Position numbers and translations under genes: made by a program. 64,000 nt of DNA. Origin: CALOAD01 sp942491415 (lineage in GTDB: Bacteria; Cyanobacteriota; Vampirovibrionia; Gastranaerophilales; CALOAD01). Position 1 is the stretch's first letter, and each line of letters starts with the position of its first letter. The notes under the pieces are model-generated. The model worked only from the letters and a program-made list of their open reading frames with translations, was not told the origin of the DNA and made no database searches. Below, piece after piece: positions 1 to 7,315 of the stretch. The stretch is from NCBI GenBank assembly GCA_942491415.1, contig CALOAD010000014.1, forward strand, positions 434,001 through 498,000, read 5' to 3'.

Positions 1-201
1 TATAAAAAACTCAAAATACTTAATTTCGGCGGAATTGGAGTTAACCTTTTGAAGCATAATCCCAAAGCAAAACAAGAAGTTTTGAACTGGGTTGAAGAAC
101 ATGTAGTCTATCGAGTGCCTGATTCAAACCAAACAGATCAAGCTGATATTAAAGATTTAAAAAACGAGCTGCATAAAACAAATTTGAGAACAAAACATTA
201 A
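1..201 (+). CDS. C-terminal fragment of an unrecognised protein
   Basis: An open frame runs in from the left window edge and ends at TAA 199-201, giving the last 66 residues of a protein whose start lies outside. The visible part has a KILNFGGIGVNLL stretch, then a segment containing LNWVEEHVVYRVP and a charged, Lys/Asp-rich tail. No family is recognisable from this piece. It is the only plus-strand gene left of the ribosomal operon and faces it tail to tail. Confidence 0.55.
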   Translation, partial: YKKLKILNFGGIGVNLLKHNPKAKQEVLNWVEEHVVYRVPDSNQTDQADIKDLKNELHKTNLRTKH

Positions 202-486
202 TAGACAATTTTATACGATTAATGCTAATTGAAGAATATTTAGTAGTGGTAAATTTATTACTGTTTTAATTCCGATAAAATCTTTTATGCAACGTATATA
301 AAATTTTATTTTATCAATTTTAAATAGACCGTATTTTATTTTCGTAAGTTTTAAAAATGGAGCGTCAAAAGAAAAGGAAGCTGACACTGTTTGAGCGTAA
401 GCGAGTTGTTTAAGCATTTTTTAAGTATTTAATCTTTTAAACAAGCGGAATGTATAAAACAAAAAAATAAATTCGTATCAAAACCC

Positions 487-521
487 GTGGTTTTACTTTG
501 ACCTTGCAAAGCTAAAACCAC
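487..521. other. Long stem-loop in gene-free DNA
   Basis: GTGGTTTTACTTTG (487-500) pairs with CAAAG plus TAAAACCAC (507-521) with one bulged C and a 6-base ACCTTG loop, giving a 14-bp stem. No T-run follows directly on the plus strand, so a simple terminator is not obvious. It may be the 3' hairpin of a transcript from either side or a structured RNA. Confidence 0.5.
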
Positions 522-790
522 TCAAAGCAATAACATTTACTCAAAGAACTTCTACAAAACTCTATTATAGTCAAATTTTCCTACCCGATAATATCTTTTT
601 TTATTATTTTTTGTTTCTTTTTTATTGTTTATAGTTGGGTTTTGAGGTTTGATTTATTAACGCTTTTAAATCTTGCTTATAGCTTAGTTTTTAGATTTAA
701 TCAAGTAGAAAAATTCTCCTCGAATATAGTTTTTCGAGTTCTAATTCACTCATTTAAAACAAAAACCGCCTAAAATATTTTAATTAACAA

Positions 791-824
791 AAAAAGCCCG
801 ATCAAAGATTCGGGCTTTTTTTAA
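791..824 (-). terminator. Rho-independent terminator after rplA
   Basis: A GC-rich stem (AAAGCCCG paired with CGGGCTTT, extended by GATC/GAT with one bulge) flanked by A-runs and T-runs lies about 17 bases beyond the rplA stop codon. Read on the minus strand, the hairpin is followed by a run of T. It ends the ribosomal operon and is symmetrical enough to stop plus-strand transcription as well. Confidence 0.8.
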
Positions 825-840
825 AAGGTTTAAAAGCTAA

Positions 841-1569
841 CTAATTAGCTTGATAATCTTTAACTTCTTGAGGTAGACTTCTAGCATCAACTTTAATGCC
901 GGGTCCCATTGTAGTAGCAAGGTATACAGATTTTAAATACGTACCTTTTGCTGCTGATGGTTTAGCTTTTATAACAGCTTCAGCTAAAGTAATAAAGTTT
1001 TTTTCTAAATCCGCTTCAGTAAAACTCAACTTACCTAGAGGAACATGAACCATACCTTGTTTATCAGCACGGAATTCAACTTTACCTGCTTTGGCATCTT
1101 TAACGGCTTTAGTTACATCAAATGTAACTGTACCTGTTTTTGGGTTTGGCATTAGACCTTTAGGTCCTAAAACTTTACCCAATTTACCCAACATACCCAT
1201 TGCATCAGGAGTAGCAATTAAAGTGTCAAATTCAAGCCATCCGCCTTGAATTTTTTCAACAAGCTCTTCACTACCCGCTATATCAGCTCCGGCAGTTTCA
1301 GCATCTCTAACTTTTTCTCCTTTTGCTACTACAGCAACTCTTACAGTTTTACCTGTACCCGCAGGCAGCACGGTGGTGCTTCTGACTTGTTGCTCAGCAT
1401 GCTTTACATTGATGCCCAATCTCATATGGCATTCTAGTGTTTCATCAAACTTAGAAACTTCTTTAGATATTTTCTTCAAAGCTTCAATAGCTTCTTTACC
1501 TGAACAAGGTTGATTTATATCTTCTAAAAGTTCTAATAGTTTTTTTTGTCTTTTTGTCATTTTAGACAT
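841..1569 (-). CDS. rplA: 50S ribosomal protein L1
   Basis: L1 binds the L1 stalk of 23S rRNA, helps release deacylated tRNA from the E site, and in many bacteria represses its own operon. The 242-residue product has the expected length. The typical central segment is present (GKLGKVLGPKGLMPNPKTGTVT), as is the C-terminal GTYLKSVYLATTMGPGIKVD stretch near residues 209-228. The start at 1569 is preceded by AAGGAGGACTT at good spacing; a second ATG three codons on is an alternative. It is the last gene of the rpmG-trnW-secE-nusG-rplK-rplA run and is followed by a terminator rather than by rplJ-rplL. Confidence 0.97.
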   Translation of the reverse strand: MSKMTKRQKKLLELLEDINQPCSGKEAIEALKKISKEVSKFDETLECHMRLGINVKHAEQQVRSTTVLPAGTGKTVRVAVVAKGEKVRDAETAGADIAGSEELVEKIQGGWLEFDTLIATPDAMGMLGKLGKVLGPKGLMPNPKTGTVTFDVTKAVKDAKAGKVEFRADKQGMVHVPLGKLSFTEADLEKNFITLAEAVIKAKPSAAKGTYLKSVYLATTMGPGIKVDARSLPQEVKDYQAN

Positions 1570-1585
1570 TTTTTAAGTCCTCCTT

Positions 1586-1612
1586 GTGGTCATAACGGAT
1601 AAATCCTGCCAC
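1586..1612 (-). promoter_or_regulatory. Candidate L1 translational operator in the rplK-rplA spacer
   Basis: On the minus strand the 56-base spacer contains GTGG-CA-GGATTTATCC-GTTATGA-CCAC, an asymmetric hairpin ending three bases before the rplA AAGGAGG. Ribosomal protein L1 is known to autoregulate by binding an rRNA-like asymmetric stem in its mRNA. The position against the Shine-Dalgarno sequence fits that role. Assignment is inference from shape and location only. Confidence 0.35.
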
Positions 1613-1625
1613 GTCAATTGTAATT

Positions 1626-2051
1626 TTACTCTGCTACTGTAACGCCCATGCTATTGCATGTACCTTTGATCATCTCAACAGCAGCTTCCATAGTTGTTGC
1701 ATTCAAATCAGGCATTTTTGTTTTTGCAATTTCTTCTAATTGCGCCTGAGTTATAGAACCAACTTTATCCTTATTTGGAACTGATGATCCTTTCGGGATA
1801 TTTAATGCTTTTCTAATTAACACCGGAGCTGGCGGAGTTTTTGTAATAAAACTGAAAGATCTATCTTCATAAACATCGATCTCTACAGGAACTACAAAAC
1901 CTGCCATATCTTGTGTTTTAGCATTGTATTGCTTACAAAAATCCATTATGTTAACACCATGCTGACCCAATGCAGGACCAATTGGTGGAGATGGATTTGC
2001 TTTTCCTGCTTCAATTTGAAGCTTGATTTTACCAATTACCTTTTTTGCCAC
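1626..2051 (-). CDS. rplK: 50S ribosomal protein L11
   Basis: L11 forms the GTPase-associated centre with 23S rRNA helices 43-44. The product shows the classical N-terminal KLQIEAGKANPSPPIGPALGQHGVNIMDFC block and the C-terminal MPDLNATTMEAAVEMIKGTCNSMGV region. I choose the GTG at 2051 (reading GTG GCA AAA AAG) because GAGGAAGG lies about 8 bases upstream and it gives exactly 141 residues, the usual L11 length. A TTG at 2069 would add six unconserved residues. It lies between nusG and rplA on the same strand. Confidence 0.96.
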   Translation of the reverse strand: MAKKVIGKIKLQIEAGKANPSPPIGPALGQHGVNIMDFCKQYNAKTQDMAGFVVPVEIDVYEDRSFSFITKTPPAPVLIRKALNIPKGSSVPNKDKVGSITQAQLEEIAKTKMPDLNATTMEAAVEMIKGTCNSMGVTVAE

Positions 2052-2088
2052 TTTTTTTACCTTCCTCAAATAATTTACTGATTAGGTT

Positions 2089-2634
2089 TTAAACCTTTTG
2101 GATTTGATTATATTCCAACTCTACGGGAGTTTCTCTTCCAAATATAGAAACTGTCGCACGTAGTTTTGCTTTATCAGGATAAACTTCTGTTATATCTCCG
2201 ACAAAGTCTGCGAAAGGACCGCTTATTATACGAACCTTATCATTAATTTTAATGTCAAGTTCAATCTTAACGGGCTGTTCAGTTTGTGTTCTGTGAATAA
2301 TTTTCTTAATTTCAGAATCACGTGCAGGAATAGGACGCTTATTTGCACCTACAAATTTTGTTACACCTGCTGTATGCCTTACAACATACCAACTATCATC
2401 ATCCATGATCATTTCAACAAGAACGTAGCCGGGAAATATTTTTTCATCCTTGTCTTGCCTTTTTCCGTCTTTTACTTTAGTAACAGACTTTTGAGGCACT
2501 TCAACTCTGAAAATCTTGTCGCCTAAATTCATGTATTCGACACGTTTTTCAAGATTTACCTTTACTTTATTTTCATGCCCTGAATATGTATGAACAACGT
2601 ACCAGCGTTTTTGTTTTGTATCTTTTTCAATCAT
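2089..2634 (-). CDS. nusG: Transcription termination/antitermination factor NusG
   Basis: NusG binds RNA polymerase and links it to Rho or the ribosome. The 181-residue protein has the N-terminal NGN domain starting WYVVHTYSGHENKVK, the core FPGYVLVEM and VRHTAGVTKFVG segments, and the C-terminal KOW domain with the diagnostic GPFADFVGDI near residue 140. Length matches the short bacterial form without extra domains. It starts 3 bases after the secE stop and belongs to the same operon. Confidence 0.97.
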   Translation of the reverse strand: MIEKDTKQKRWYVVHTYSGHENKVKVNLEKRVEYMNLGDKIFRVEVPQKSVTKVKDGKRQDKDEKIFPGYVLVEMIMDDDSWYVVRHTAGVTKFVGANKRPIPARDSEIKKIIHRTQTEQPVKIELDIKINDKVRIISGPFADFVGDITEVYPDKAKLRATVSIFGRETPVELEYNQIQKV

Positions 2635-2637
2635 ATC

Positions 2638-2871
2638 TTACCTGCTTACATCTAAAAAGCCGACCAGACCTTGAAATGAAATATCCATAACATAAATTAA
2701 AGCTGTAAAAAAGAACACAACGCCTAAAACAACAATTGACTCAAAAACAACCTGTTTTCTTTCCGGCCATGTTATTTTACTCCATTCAGCTTTTACACCC
2801 TGAAAGTAGGTCTTAAAACCGCTTTGACTTTCTTTTTTTATGTTACTCAATTTTTTGCCTCGATCTTTCAT
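2638..2871 (-). CDS. secE: Preprotein translocase subunit SecE
   Basis: SecE clamps SecY in the Sec translocon. The 77-residue protein has the conserved FQGVKAEWSKITWPERKQV cytosolic motif followed by one membrane segment (VVLGVVFFFTALIYVMDI), as in single-TM SecE of most bacteria. The ATG at 2871 is chosen because a longer frame to 2982 would translate straight through the tRNA-Trp gene. The ribosome site is weak, so expression may rely on coupling or processing of the tRNA-containing transcript. Confidence 0.93.
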   Translation of the reverse strand: MKDRGKKLSNIKKESQSGFKTYFQGVKAEWSKITWPERKQVVFESIVVLGVVFFFTALIYVMDISFQGLVGFLDVSR

Positions 2872-2924
2872 TTTAAGATTACCTGTGTAACACGAATGAA
2901 CTAATCTCACAAAGTTAATAGACA

Positions 2925-2997
2925 CGCGCCCTGAAGGACTCGAACCCTCGACATCCGGTTTTGGAGACCGACGTTCTACCAACTGAACTAAGGACGC
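2925..2997 (-). tRNA. trnW: tRNA-Trp (anticodon CCA)
   Basis: The minus strand folds into a full cloverleaf. The acceptor GCGTCCT pairs with AGGGCGC with one G-T, the D-arm is GTTC..GAAC, the anticodon stem is TCGGT/ACCGG with loop CTCCAAA (anticodon CCA), and the T-arm is GAGGG-TTCGAGT-CCTTC. Discriminator G73 fits tRNA-Trp. CCA is not encoded. It sits between rpmG and secE, the common bacterial position for trnW. Confidence 0.95.
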
Positions 2998-3003
2998 CTG
3001 TTC

Positions 3004-3168
3004 CTATTTTGTTTCTTTATGATTTGTATGATGCCTATCAAAAGGACAATACTTCTTTAGTTCGATTCTATCAGGAGTGTTCTTCTTGTTTTTAATGGTT
3101 GTATAATTTCTACGCTTGCACTCCTCACAAGCTAAGACAACCATTTTGTCATTTTTCTTTATACCCAT
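3004..3168 (-). CDS. rpmG: 50S ribosomal protein L33
   Basis: The 54-residue product carries the L33 hallmarks: CEECKRRNYTTIKNKKNTPDRIELKKYCPFDRHHTNHKE. The first CxxC of the zinc ribbon is intact but the second pair is CPFD, so one ligand cysteine is replaced and zinc binding may be altered. The start at 3168 (MGIKKND) follows AAAAGGTGT at good spacing; an in-frame start at 3216 would add a non-conserved leader. It is the first gene of the operon, just downstream of a consensus promoter. Confidence 0.93.
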   Translation of the reverse strand: MGIKKNDKMVVLACEECKRRNYTTIKNKKNTPDRIELKKYCPFDRHHTNHKETK

Positions 3169-3200
3169 TTTTTTACACCTTTTCACAACATATGAAGTTA

Positions 3201-3229
3201 ATAATATGATCAACAATACCTAATGTCAA
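3201..3229 (-). promoter_or_regulatory. Sigma-70 promoter for rpmG-trnW-secE-nusG-rplK-rplA
   Basis: On the minus strand a perfect TTGACA (3229-3224) is separated by exactly 17 bases from TATTAT (3206-3201), about 33 bases before the rpmG start. No other comparable promoter lies between the operon genes, so this probably drives the whole set. Confidence 0.75.
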
Positions 3230-3380
3230 CAGGAATTTATAGAATAAACAAACAGTTTGAAACATTTTATAAAGATATTTCTTATTATAATAGCGGCAAA
3301 TTTCAGGTTTTTTACCTTTTAAAGTTAAGTATGTTTATAAACTATGGCATTTTTAGCCAAATTGTAGTGTAATAAAAAGT

Positions 3381-4685
3381 ATGAAAAAAAATGATATACA
3401 ACGTAATATAATTGTAAAACCTTCAAAAAATCCTTTAAAAGGTTATGTTTTAACGCCTCCTGATAAATCAATAAGCCATAGAGCCGCTATGCTTGGAGCA
3501 TTAACCCATGGAGAACTTAAAATAAACAATTTTTTAATGGGAGCTGATTGTAAAAGCACTTTAAATATAGTTCAAAGACTCGGAGTTGATGTCCAATTTA
3601 CTTCTGATACAGGCTTAACAATTACAAGTCAAGGGCTTAAAGAACCTAACGAAGTACTCGATGCAGGTAATTCAGGAACTACAATGCGTTTAATGTCAGG
3701 TATTTTGGCAGGACAAAATTTTTATAGTGTTTTATGTGGAGATAAAAGCCTTAGTAAAAGACCTATGGGCAGAGTAATAAGCCCTTTAAAACTTATGGGG
3801 GCTCAAATATGGGCAAGAAAAAACGATACAACACCGCCTATGAGTATCAAAGGTTCAAAATTATCAGGAATAACTTACGAATCACCGATTGCCAGTGCCC
3901 AAGTTAAGTCATGCCTGCTTTTAGCAGGTCTATTCGCAGAAGATACAACAACTGTTTCAGAACCTTATAAATCCAGAGACCATTCCGAAAGAATGCTTAA
4001 ATATTTAGGTGCTGATATTGAAACAAATGAAAATATCATAAGCATCAAAAAATCAGAGCTATCCTCAAAACCAATATTGGTGCCGGGAGACATTTCCTCC
4101 GCTGCTTTTTTCCTTGTTGCGGCTTCTATTATCAAAGATTCTGAAATTTTAATCAAAGATGTAGGTCTCAATCCTACCAGAACAGGCATAATTGATGTTT
4201 TAAAAAGCATGGGTGCTGATATTGAAATATTAAATGAAAGATTACAATGCGAAGAAGAAGTAGGTGATCTAAAAGTCAGACACTCTAATTTAAAGGGAAC
4301 CACAATCGATGGATCTTTAATTCCAAGACTGATTGATGAACTACCTGTTATTGCAGTTGCAGCAACTCAAGCTGAAGGAAAAACAATTGTAAAAGATGCA
4401 AAAGACTTAAGGAATAAAGAGTCTGACAGAATCAAGACTATTTGCACAGAGCTAAAAAAACTAGGTGCTGAAATTCAAGAAACAGAGGACGGGTTCATTA
4501 TAGAGGGAAAAACAAATTTAAAAGGAAATTGCACCTTAGATTGTTACCACGATCATAGACTTGCAATGTCAGGTTATGTGGCTGCTCTTGTGGCAAATAA
4601 CCCGGTGCAGATTAATGAGTTTGAATGGGTAAATATATCGTTCCCGAATTTTGATAAGTCTTTTAATAAACTTCAACAAAAATGA
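3381..4685 (+). CDS. aroA: 3-phosphoshikimate 1-carboxyvinyltransferase (EPSP synthase)
   Basis: AroA joins PEP to shikimate-3-phosphate, the sixth step of the shikimate pathway. The 434-residue protein has the inverse alpha-beta barrel signatures: PPDKSISHRAAMLGAL (near 26-41), GNSGTTMRLMSGILAG, KRPMGRVISPL, RDHSERML, a DELPVIAVAA block and KESDRIKTI near 345. The GNSGTT loop with MRLM resembles class II enzymes. No strong ribosome site precedes the ATG. aroF and tyrA lie far away at 47-49 kb. Confidence 0.96.
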   Translation: MKKNDIQRNIIVKPSKNPLKGYVLTPPDKSISHRAAMLGALTHGELKINNFLMGADCKSTLNIVQRLGVDVQFTSDTGLTITSQGLKEPNEVLDAGNSGTTMRLMSGILAGQNFYSVLCGDKSLSKRPMGRVISPLKLMGAQIWARKNDTTPPMSIKGSKLSGITYESPIASAQVKSCLLLAGLFAEDTTTVSEPYKSRDHSERMLKYLGADIETNENIISIKKSELSSKPILVPGDISSAAFFLVAASIIKDSEILIKDVGLNPTRTGIIDVLKSMGADIEILNERLQCEEEVGDLKVRHSNLKGTTIDGSLIPRLIDELPVIAVAATQAEGKTIVKDAKDLRNKESDRIKTICTELKKLGAEIQETEDGFIIEGKTNLKGNCTLDCYHDHRLAMSGYVAALVANNPVQINEFEWVNISFPNFDKSFNKLQQK

Positions 4686-4730
4686 TATAAAATAGAAGTA
4701 GAGTATAAATAATATAAAAAGGTTTAAAAA

Positions 4731-5396
4731 ATGGCTAAAAATTTTGCAAAAGTTACTCCGGAAGATTACAGAAAAAAAAGAAAAAATATTTTTTACAGAA
4801 CATTTGTAGGTTTAGTGTTGTTTCCTATTGTAATGATTTGCCAGCGAATAAAAGTATACGGCAAGGAAAACATTCCTAAATCTCAATCTTTTATAATTGC
4901 CTCTAACCACATTTCATATTTTGATCCTCCTATTGTAAGCATTGCCACAGGGCTAAAAGTCGCATTTATGGCTAAAAAAGAACTTTTTGAAGTTCCTATT
5001 TTAAACACCTTTATTGATTGGCTCGGAGCTTTCGCCGTAAATAGAGAAAAACTCGAAGTTTCAACCATAAAATCAGCCAAAAATGTCCTTAAAACCGATT
5101 GGAGCTTAGGTATTTTCCCTCAAGGTACCCGTATTGAAGTTGGTAAAATAGGAGTAATAAACCCGGGATTTGCCTATTTCGCTAAGTCTGCAAAGGCAGA
5201 TATAATCCCTGTAGGAATTACAGGAGCCGAAAAATGTCCCGGAAAAGCTATAATTAGAATAGGAAAACCTATATCCCACGAATTTGAAATTGAAGAACTC
5301 ACTCAAAAATGGGGAGAGGCGATATCAGAACTAACAGGCTTTGAATTTGACTGTAATAATGAAAACAGCTCTTCAGAAGAAGAAAGCCTTGCATAA
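4731..5396 (+). CDS. plsC: 1-acyl-sn-glycerol-3-phosphate acyltransferase
   Basis: This enzyme acylates lysophosphatidic acid to phosphatidic acid at the inner membrane. The 221-residue protein has the acyltransferase motifs in order: NHISYFDPP (HX4D catalytic motif near residue 60), then the FPQGTRIEVG block near 132-141 that binds the glycerol phosphate. A hydrophobic segment near residues 25-37 probably anchors it to the membrane. It follows aroA by 45 bases and precedes dtd by 3, so aroA-plsC-dtd is probably one operon. The general PlsC family also includes lipid A-type and ornithine-lipid acyltransferases; substrate is inferred. Confidence 0.88.
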   Translation: MAKNFAKVTPEDYRKKRKNIFYRTFVGLVLFPIVMICQRIKVYGKENIPKSQSFIIASNHISYFDPPIVSIATGLKVAFMAKKELFEVPILNTFIDWLGAFAVNREKLEVSTIKSAKNVLKTDWSLGIFPQGTRIEVGKIGVINPGFAYFAKSAKADIIPVGITGAEKCPGKAIIRIGKPISHEFEIEELTQKWGEAISELTGFEFDCNNENSSSEEESLA

Positions 5397-5399
5397 CAA

Positions 5400-5852
5400 A
5401 TGAAAACAGTTATTCAAAGAGTAAAAAAAGCTTCAGTTACAATTGACAATAAAGTGTACTCAAGTATTAATACCGGCATTTTAGTGTTATTAGGCGTCGA
5501 AAAAACCGACACTGAAAAAGAGGTGGAATTTTTAGTATCCAAAATTTCTAACCTGCGAATATTTGAAGATGAAAATAAAAAAATGAACCTATCATTAAAG
5601 GACACAAACGGTGAAATTCTTGTCGTCTCTCAATTTACACTGGCAGGAAATTGCAACAAAGGTAAAAGACCAAGCTTTGATAATGCTGCAAAACCTGAAT
5701 TAGCTATAAAACTTTATGAAAAGTTTATAGATTTGTTAAAAATGGAAGGCATTAAAACAAAAACAGGTCAATTTAAAGCAATGATGGATGTATCACTAAT
5801 CAATGATGGTCCTGTCACTTTTATTTTAGAAAAAAACAACAATGACAGCTGA
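5400..5852 (+). CDS. dtd: D-aminoacyl-tRNA deacylase
   Basis: DTD hydrolyses D-amino acids (and Gly from tRNA-Ala) mischarged on tRNA. The 150-residue length is standard. The two active-site signatures are present, SQFTLAGNCNKGKRPSF near residues 78-94 and the C-terminal NDGPVTFILE, whose Gly-Pro pair is the cross-subunit proofreading motif. N-terminal MKTVIQRVKKASVTID is typical. The ATG lies just behind the plsC stop, indicating translational coupling. Confidence 0.96.
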   Translation: MKTVIQRVKKASVTIDNKVYSSINTGILVLLGVEKTDTEKEVEFLVSKISNLRIFEDENKKMNLSLKDTNGEILVVSQFTLAGNCNKGKRPSFDNAAKPELAIKLYEKFIDLLKMEGIKTKTGQFKAMMDVSLINDGPVTFILEKNNNDS

Positions 5853-6063
5853 TTAACAAACTTGTCTTAAAAACTCATTATGTGCAATCATGTAAAAGAA
5901 TTGAATTTAGTTTGTGTAAATTTTATTTTTAACATAAAATAAAAAAATTAAAATTAAAATTATACAAATTATGGCTTTTTCAATTTTTTTGGTATTATTA
6001 CTCATGGTTACATTACAATAAGCATTTTATTTTTGGCAATCAAAGAGTAAAAGGGAATTAGAA

Positions 6064-6114
6064 GCAGGGTAGTCAACACAAAGAGAATGGGTTATTTATT
6101 TTATAATCCCTGCA
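6064..6114 (+). other. Possible 5' UTR stem upstream of the repeat protein
   Basis: GCAGGG near 6064 and CCCTGC near 6109 can pair around an AT-rich loop of about 40 bases, ending about 30 bases before the gene at 6144. The rest of the 5853-6143 spacer is AT-rich with no recognisable RNA. The pairing is short and may be chance. Confidence 0.25.
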
Positions 6115-6143
6115 TATGAATTTACAAGGGGCTTTAAGAGATT

Positions 6144-7253
6144 ATGTATGTAAACAAATGTTCAAAATGCGGATCGGATTTTGAAACAAAAAATCCGAAA
6201 AGAGTTATTTGTCCTTCTTGTCTGTATCCGGACAGAAAACCTATTTTAAACACAAACGAACCTACAGAAACCAAAGAACAAGATCAAGGTTACAATAAAC
6301 CACAAGGTTCTTTTTCAGATCGTCGACCTTATCAGGAAAACAGGGGCGGTTACAACCAAGGAGAAAGAAGACCTTACAATAATCAACAAGGTGGTTATAA
6401 CAGACCTCAAGGCAACTATGGCGACAGATCCCAAGGTGGGTACAACAGACCTCAAGGTAACTATGGCGACAGATCCCAAGGTGGATACAACAGACCTCAA
6501 GGTAACTACGGCGACAGATCCCAAGGTGGATACAACAGACCTCAAGGTAACTACGGTGACAGATCCCAAGGTGGATATAATCGACCACAAAGCGGATATA
6601 ACAGACCTCAAGGTAACTACGGCGATAGACCACAAGGCGGATATAATCGACCACAAGGTAATTACGGCGATAGAGCTCAAGGTGGTTATAACAGACCACA
6701 AGGCAATTATGGCGATAGAGCTCAAGGCGGATATAACAGACCTCAAGGCAACTACGGAAGACCTCAAAGTGGTGGGTTTAGAAGACCTCAACAAGGTGGT
6801 TTTAACAGAAACAGACCTCAGAAAAAACTTTTGGTTAGCAGAGAACAAGTAGCTCAAATTGAAGTTTTATATAAAAGAATGCTACCTTTGCCAAATCCTG
6901 ATGCACACGAAGTTATAGGAAAAGAAATTGATCTTGAGTCAAATAAAGTTTTCTTTGGAATAAATTTGGTAAGACAGAAAATGAAACTTCCAAAGCTTCC
7001 ATTCCCAAAAAGAAAACTGGCTGTATCTCCTGACCAGTTAACAGCCATTCAAAATCTTTATGAACCATTATTGCCACTTCCTCCTATCGGCTGTCATAAA
7101 ATAATTGCATCACAGCTAAAAATGGATGAATGGAGAGTTCACGTAGGTGTTGGTCTTGTAAGAAAGCAATTAGATTTACCTCGATGGAATCCTGACAGAG
7201 AAGATGCTCCTGAAGAGTTTAAAAATCAACCTCAACCTCAAGAGCAAGAATAA
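6144..7253 (+). CDS. Zinc-ribbon protein with Gly/Tyr/Asn/Arg-rich repeats and a duplicated C-terminal domain
   Basis: I do not recognise a family for the 369-residue whole. Residues 6-26 form a zinc ribbon (C6xxC9 ... C23xxC26). Residues 34-81 are a low-complexity linker. Residues 82-207 consist of about eight copies of a 15-residue unit QGGYNRPQGNYGDRS (45 bp each from 6387), with shortened units at 142-163 and the end. Residues 208-226 are Arg/Gly/Phe-rich. Two homologous domains of about 62 residues follow (227-288 and 289-350) sharing KLxVSxxQ, LYxxxLPLP, a His, VxxGxxLVRxxxxLP. The aromatic/Arg/Gly repeats resemble RNA-binding or condensate-forming proteins, so nucleic-acid binding is a reasonable inference. 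A terminator follows directly; the gene appears monocistronic. Confidence 0.85.
   Translation: MYVNKCSKCGSDFETKNPKRVICPSCLYPDRKPILNTNEPTETKEQDQGYNKPQGSFSDRRPYQENRGGYNQGERRPYNNQQGGYNRPQGNYGDRSQGGYNRPQGNYGDRSQGGYNRPQGNYGDRSQGGYNRPQGNYGDRSQGGYNRPQSGYNRPQGNYGDRPQGGYNRPQGNYGDRAQGGYNRPQGNYGDRAQGGYNRPQGNYGRPQSGGFRRPQQGGFNRNRPQKKLLVSREQVAQIEVLYKRMLPLPNPDAHEVIGKEIDLESNKVFFGINLVRQKMKLPKLPFPKRKLAVSPDQLTAIQNLYEPLLPLPPIGCHKIIASQLKMDEWRVHVGVGLVRKQLDLPRWNPDREDAPEEFKNQPQPQEQE
6387..6821 (+). repeat. In-frame 45-bp tandem repeats
   Basis: About eight direct repeats of a 45-bp unit coding for QGGYNRPQGNYGDRS/P/A lie head to tail, with a partial unit in the middle (near 6567-6632) and degenerate copies at the right end. 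The first four are nearly identical in DNA, suggesting recent expansion and likely copy-number variation between strains. They open long spurious frames in other phases on both strands. Confidence 0.9.
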
Positions 7254-7258
7254 TAATT

Positions 7259-7292
7259 TAAAAACCGTCAAATAAACTTTTGACGGTTTTTT
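7259..7292 (+). terminator. Rho-independent terminator
   Basis: AAAACCGTCAAA pairs with TTTTGACGGTTTT around a short AT loop and ends in six T. It lies just behind the stop codon of the repeat protein and separates it from the glycosyltransferase gene. Confidence 0.85.
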
Positions 7293-7315
7293 AGAATGTC
7301 AGGAAATTTATAAAA

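Larger units (their letters stand above)
202..840. other. Gene-poor stretch with one strong stem-loop
   Basis: About 640 very AT-rich bases without a convincing gene. A 68-codon minus-strand frame at 211-417 has no ribosome site and unremarkable composition, so it is not called. The stretch holds a 14-bp stem-loop at 487-521 and, at its right end, the terminator of the rplA operon. The bases around 380-410 (ctgtttgagcgtaagcgag) resemble intergenic repeat debris. Confidence 0.5.

Noticed and set aside
211..417. 68-codon minus-strand frame as a gene
   Set aside because: No ribosome site, no recognisable domain and composition like the surrounding non-coding DNA.
2872..2982. Longer N-terminus for SecE
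   Set aside because: It would be translated from the tRNA-Trp gene; the shorter form matches the family length.
3257..3291. Promoter for aroA from TTGAAA and TATAAT
   Set aside because: The TATAAT is good but the spacing of 23 bases is too long; no other -35 is convincing.
6387..6821. Possible CRISPR array because of regular direct repeats
   Set aside because: The repeats are contiguous without unique spacers, in frame with a protein, and no cas gene is nearby.
6262..6857. Long minus-strand and alternate-frame open frames through the repeat region
   Set aside because: They arise because a 45-bp repeat (a multiple of three) keeps every frame open; the translated sequences are repetitive nonsense and lack ribosome sites.
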